From: Bacteroidales bacterium
GTDB taxonomy: Bacteria > Bacteroidota > Bacteroidia > Bacteroidales > UBA932
Reading direction: 5' to 3'
DNA: 7,845 bases
NCBI GenBank assembly: GCA_017383945.1
Contig: JAFNUQ010000081.1
Location: forward strand, 1 to 7,845
This document shows positions 7,821 to 7,845 of the stretch, piece after piece. Below the pieces are notes generated by a model. It was not told the origin of the DNA. It saw nothing but the letters and a program-made list of their open reading frames with translations, and did not search any database. Within the stretch, counting starts at the first letter, position 1. Each line of letters begins with the position of its first letter. The position numbers were made by a program, and so were the translations under genes.

Positions 7821-7845
7821 AGGACTACCAGAAATAAATGTAGAA

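Overview
The window looks like chromosomal DNA from a member of the Bacteroidota, most likely Bacteroidales. This rests on the protein character (Bacteroidales-like HolA, the XerC-HPF gene pair, a stand-alone HsdR-N domain protein, a 513-residue arabinose isomerase), on densely packed genes, and on start codons that mostly lack a Shine-Dalgarno sequence. A species cannot be named from the sequence alone. I see no mobile element, CRISPR array, tRNA, rRNA or prophage, and no gene-free stretch longer than about 35 bases.

Layout. On the + strand, positions 1-955 hold the 3' part of holA (DNA polymerase III delta subunit), cut by the window edge. A symmetrical hairpin (961-988) separates it from a convergent, uninterrupted minus-strand block that fills the rest of the window. 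Read in transcription order (right to left) that block is araD (7820-7128), araA (7122-5581), araB-type ribulokinase (5581-3983), a small HsdR-N / PD-(D/E)XK domain protein (3979-3578), cca (3590-2166), xerC (2176-1271) and hpf (1281-991). Junctions are a 5-nt gap, a TAATG overlap, a 3-nt gap, then overlaps of 13, 11 and 11 nt. Nothing resembling a terminator lies between the sugar genes and the housekeeping genes.

Function. AraA converts L-arabinose to L-ribulose, the FGGY kinase phosphorylates it to L-ribulose-5-phosphate, and AraD epimerises that to D-xylulose-5-phosphate for the pentose phosphate pathway. This is a complete cytoplasmic L-arabinose route, with transporter and regulator presumably upstream of the window. 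The genes behind it serve tRNA 3'-end maturation (Cca), chromosome dimer resolution or site-specific recombination (XerC) and ribosome hibernation (HPF), plus a predicted nuclease-fold protein of unknown role. The gene spacing suggests that transcription started at the arabinose promoter could continue to the hairpin after hpf. That is an inference from layout; internal promoters are not excluded.

Most points of interest are about organisation: arabinose genes joined directly to housekeeping genes, an orphan HsdR-N domain protein, and a strong Shine-Dalgarno sequence before hpf written inside the last codons of xerC. I found no convincing evidence of a wholly new system.
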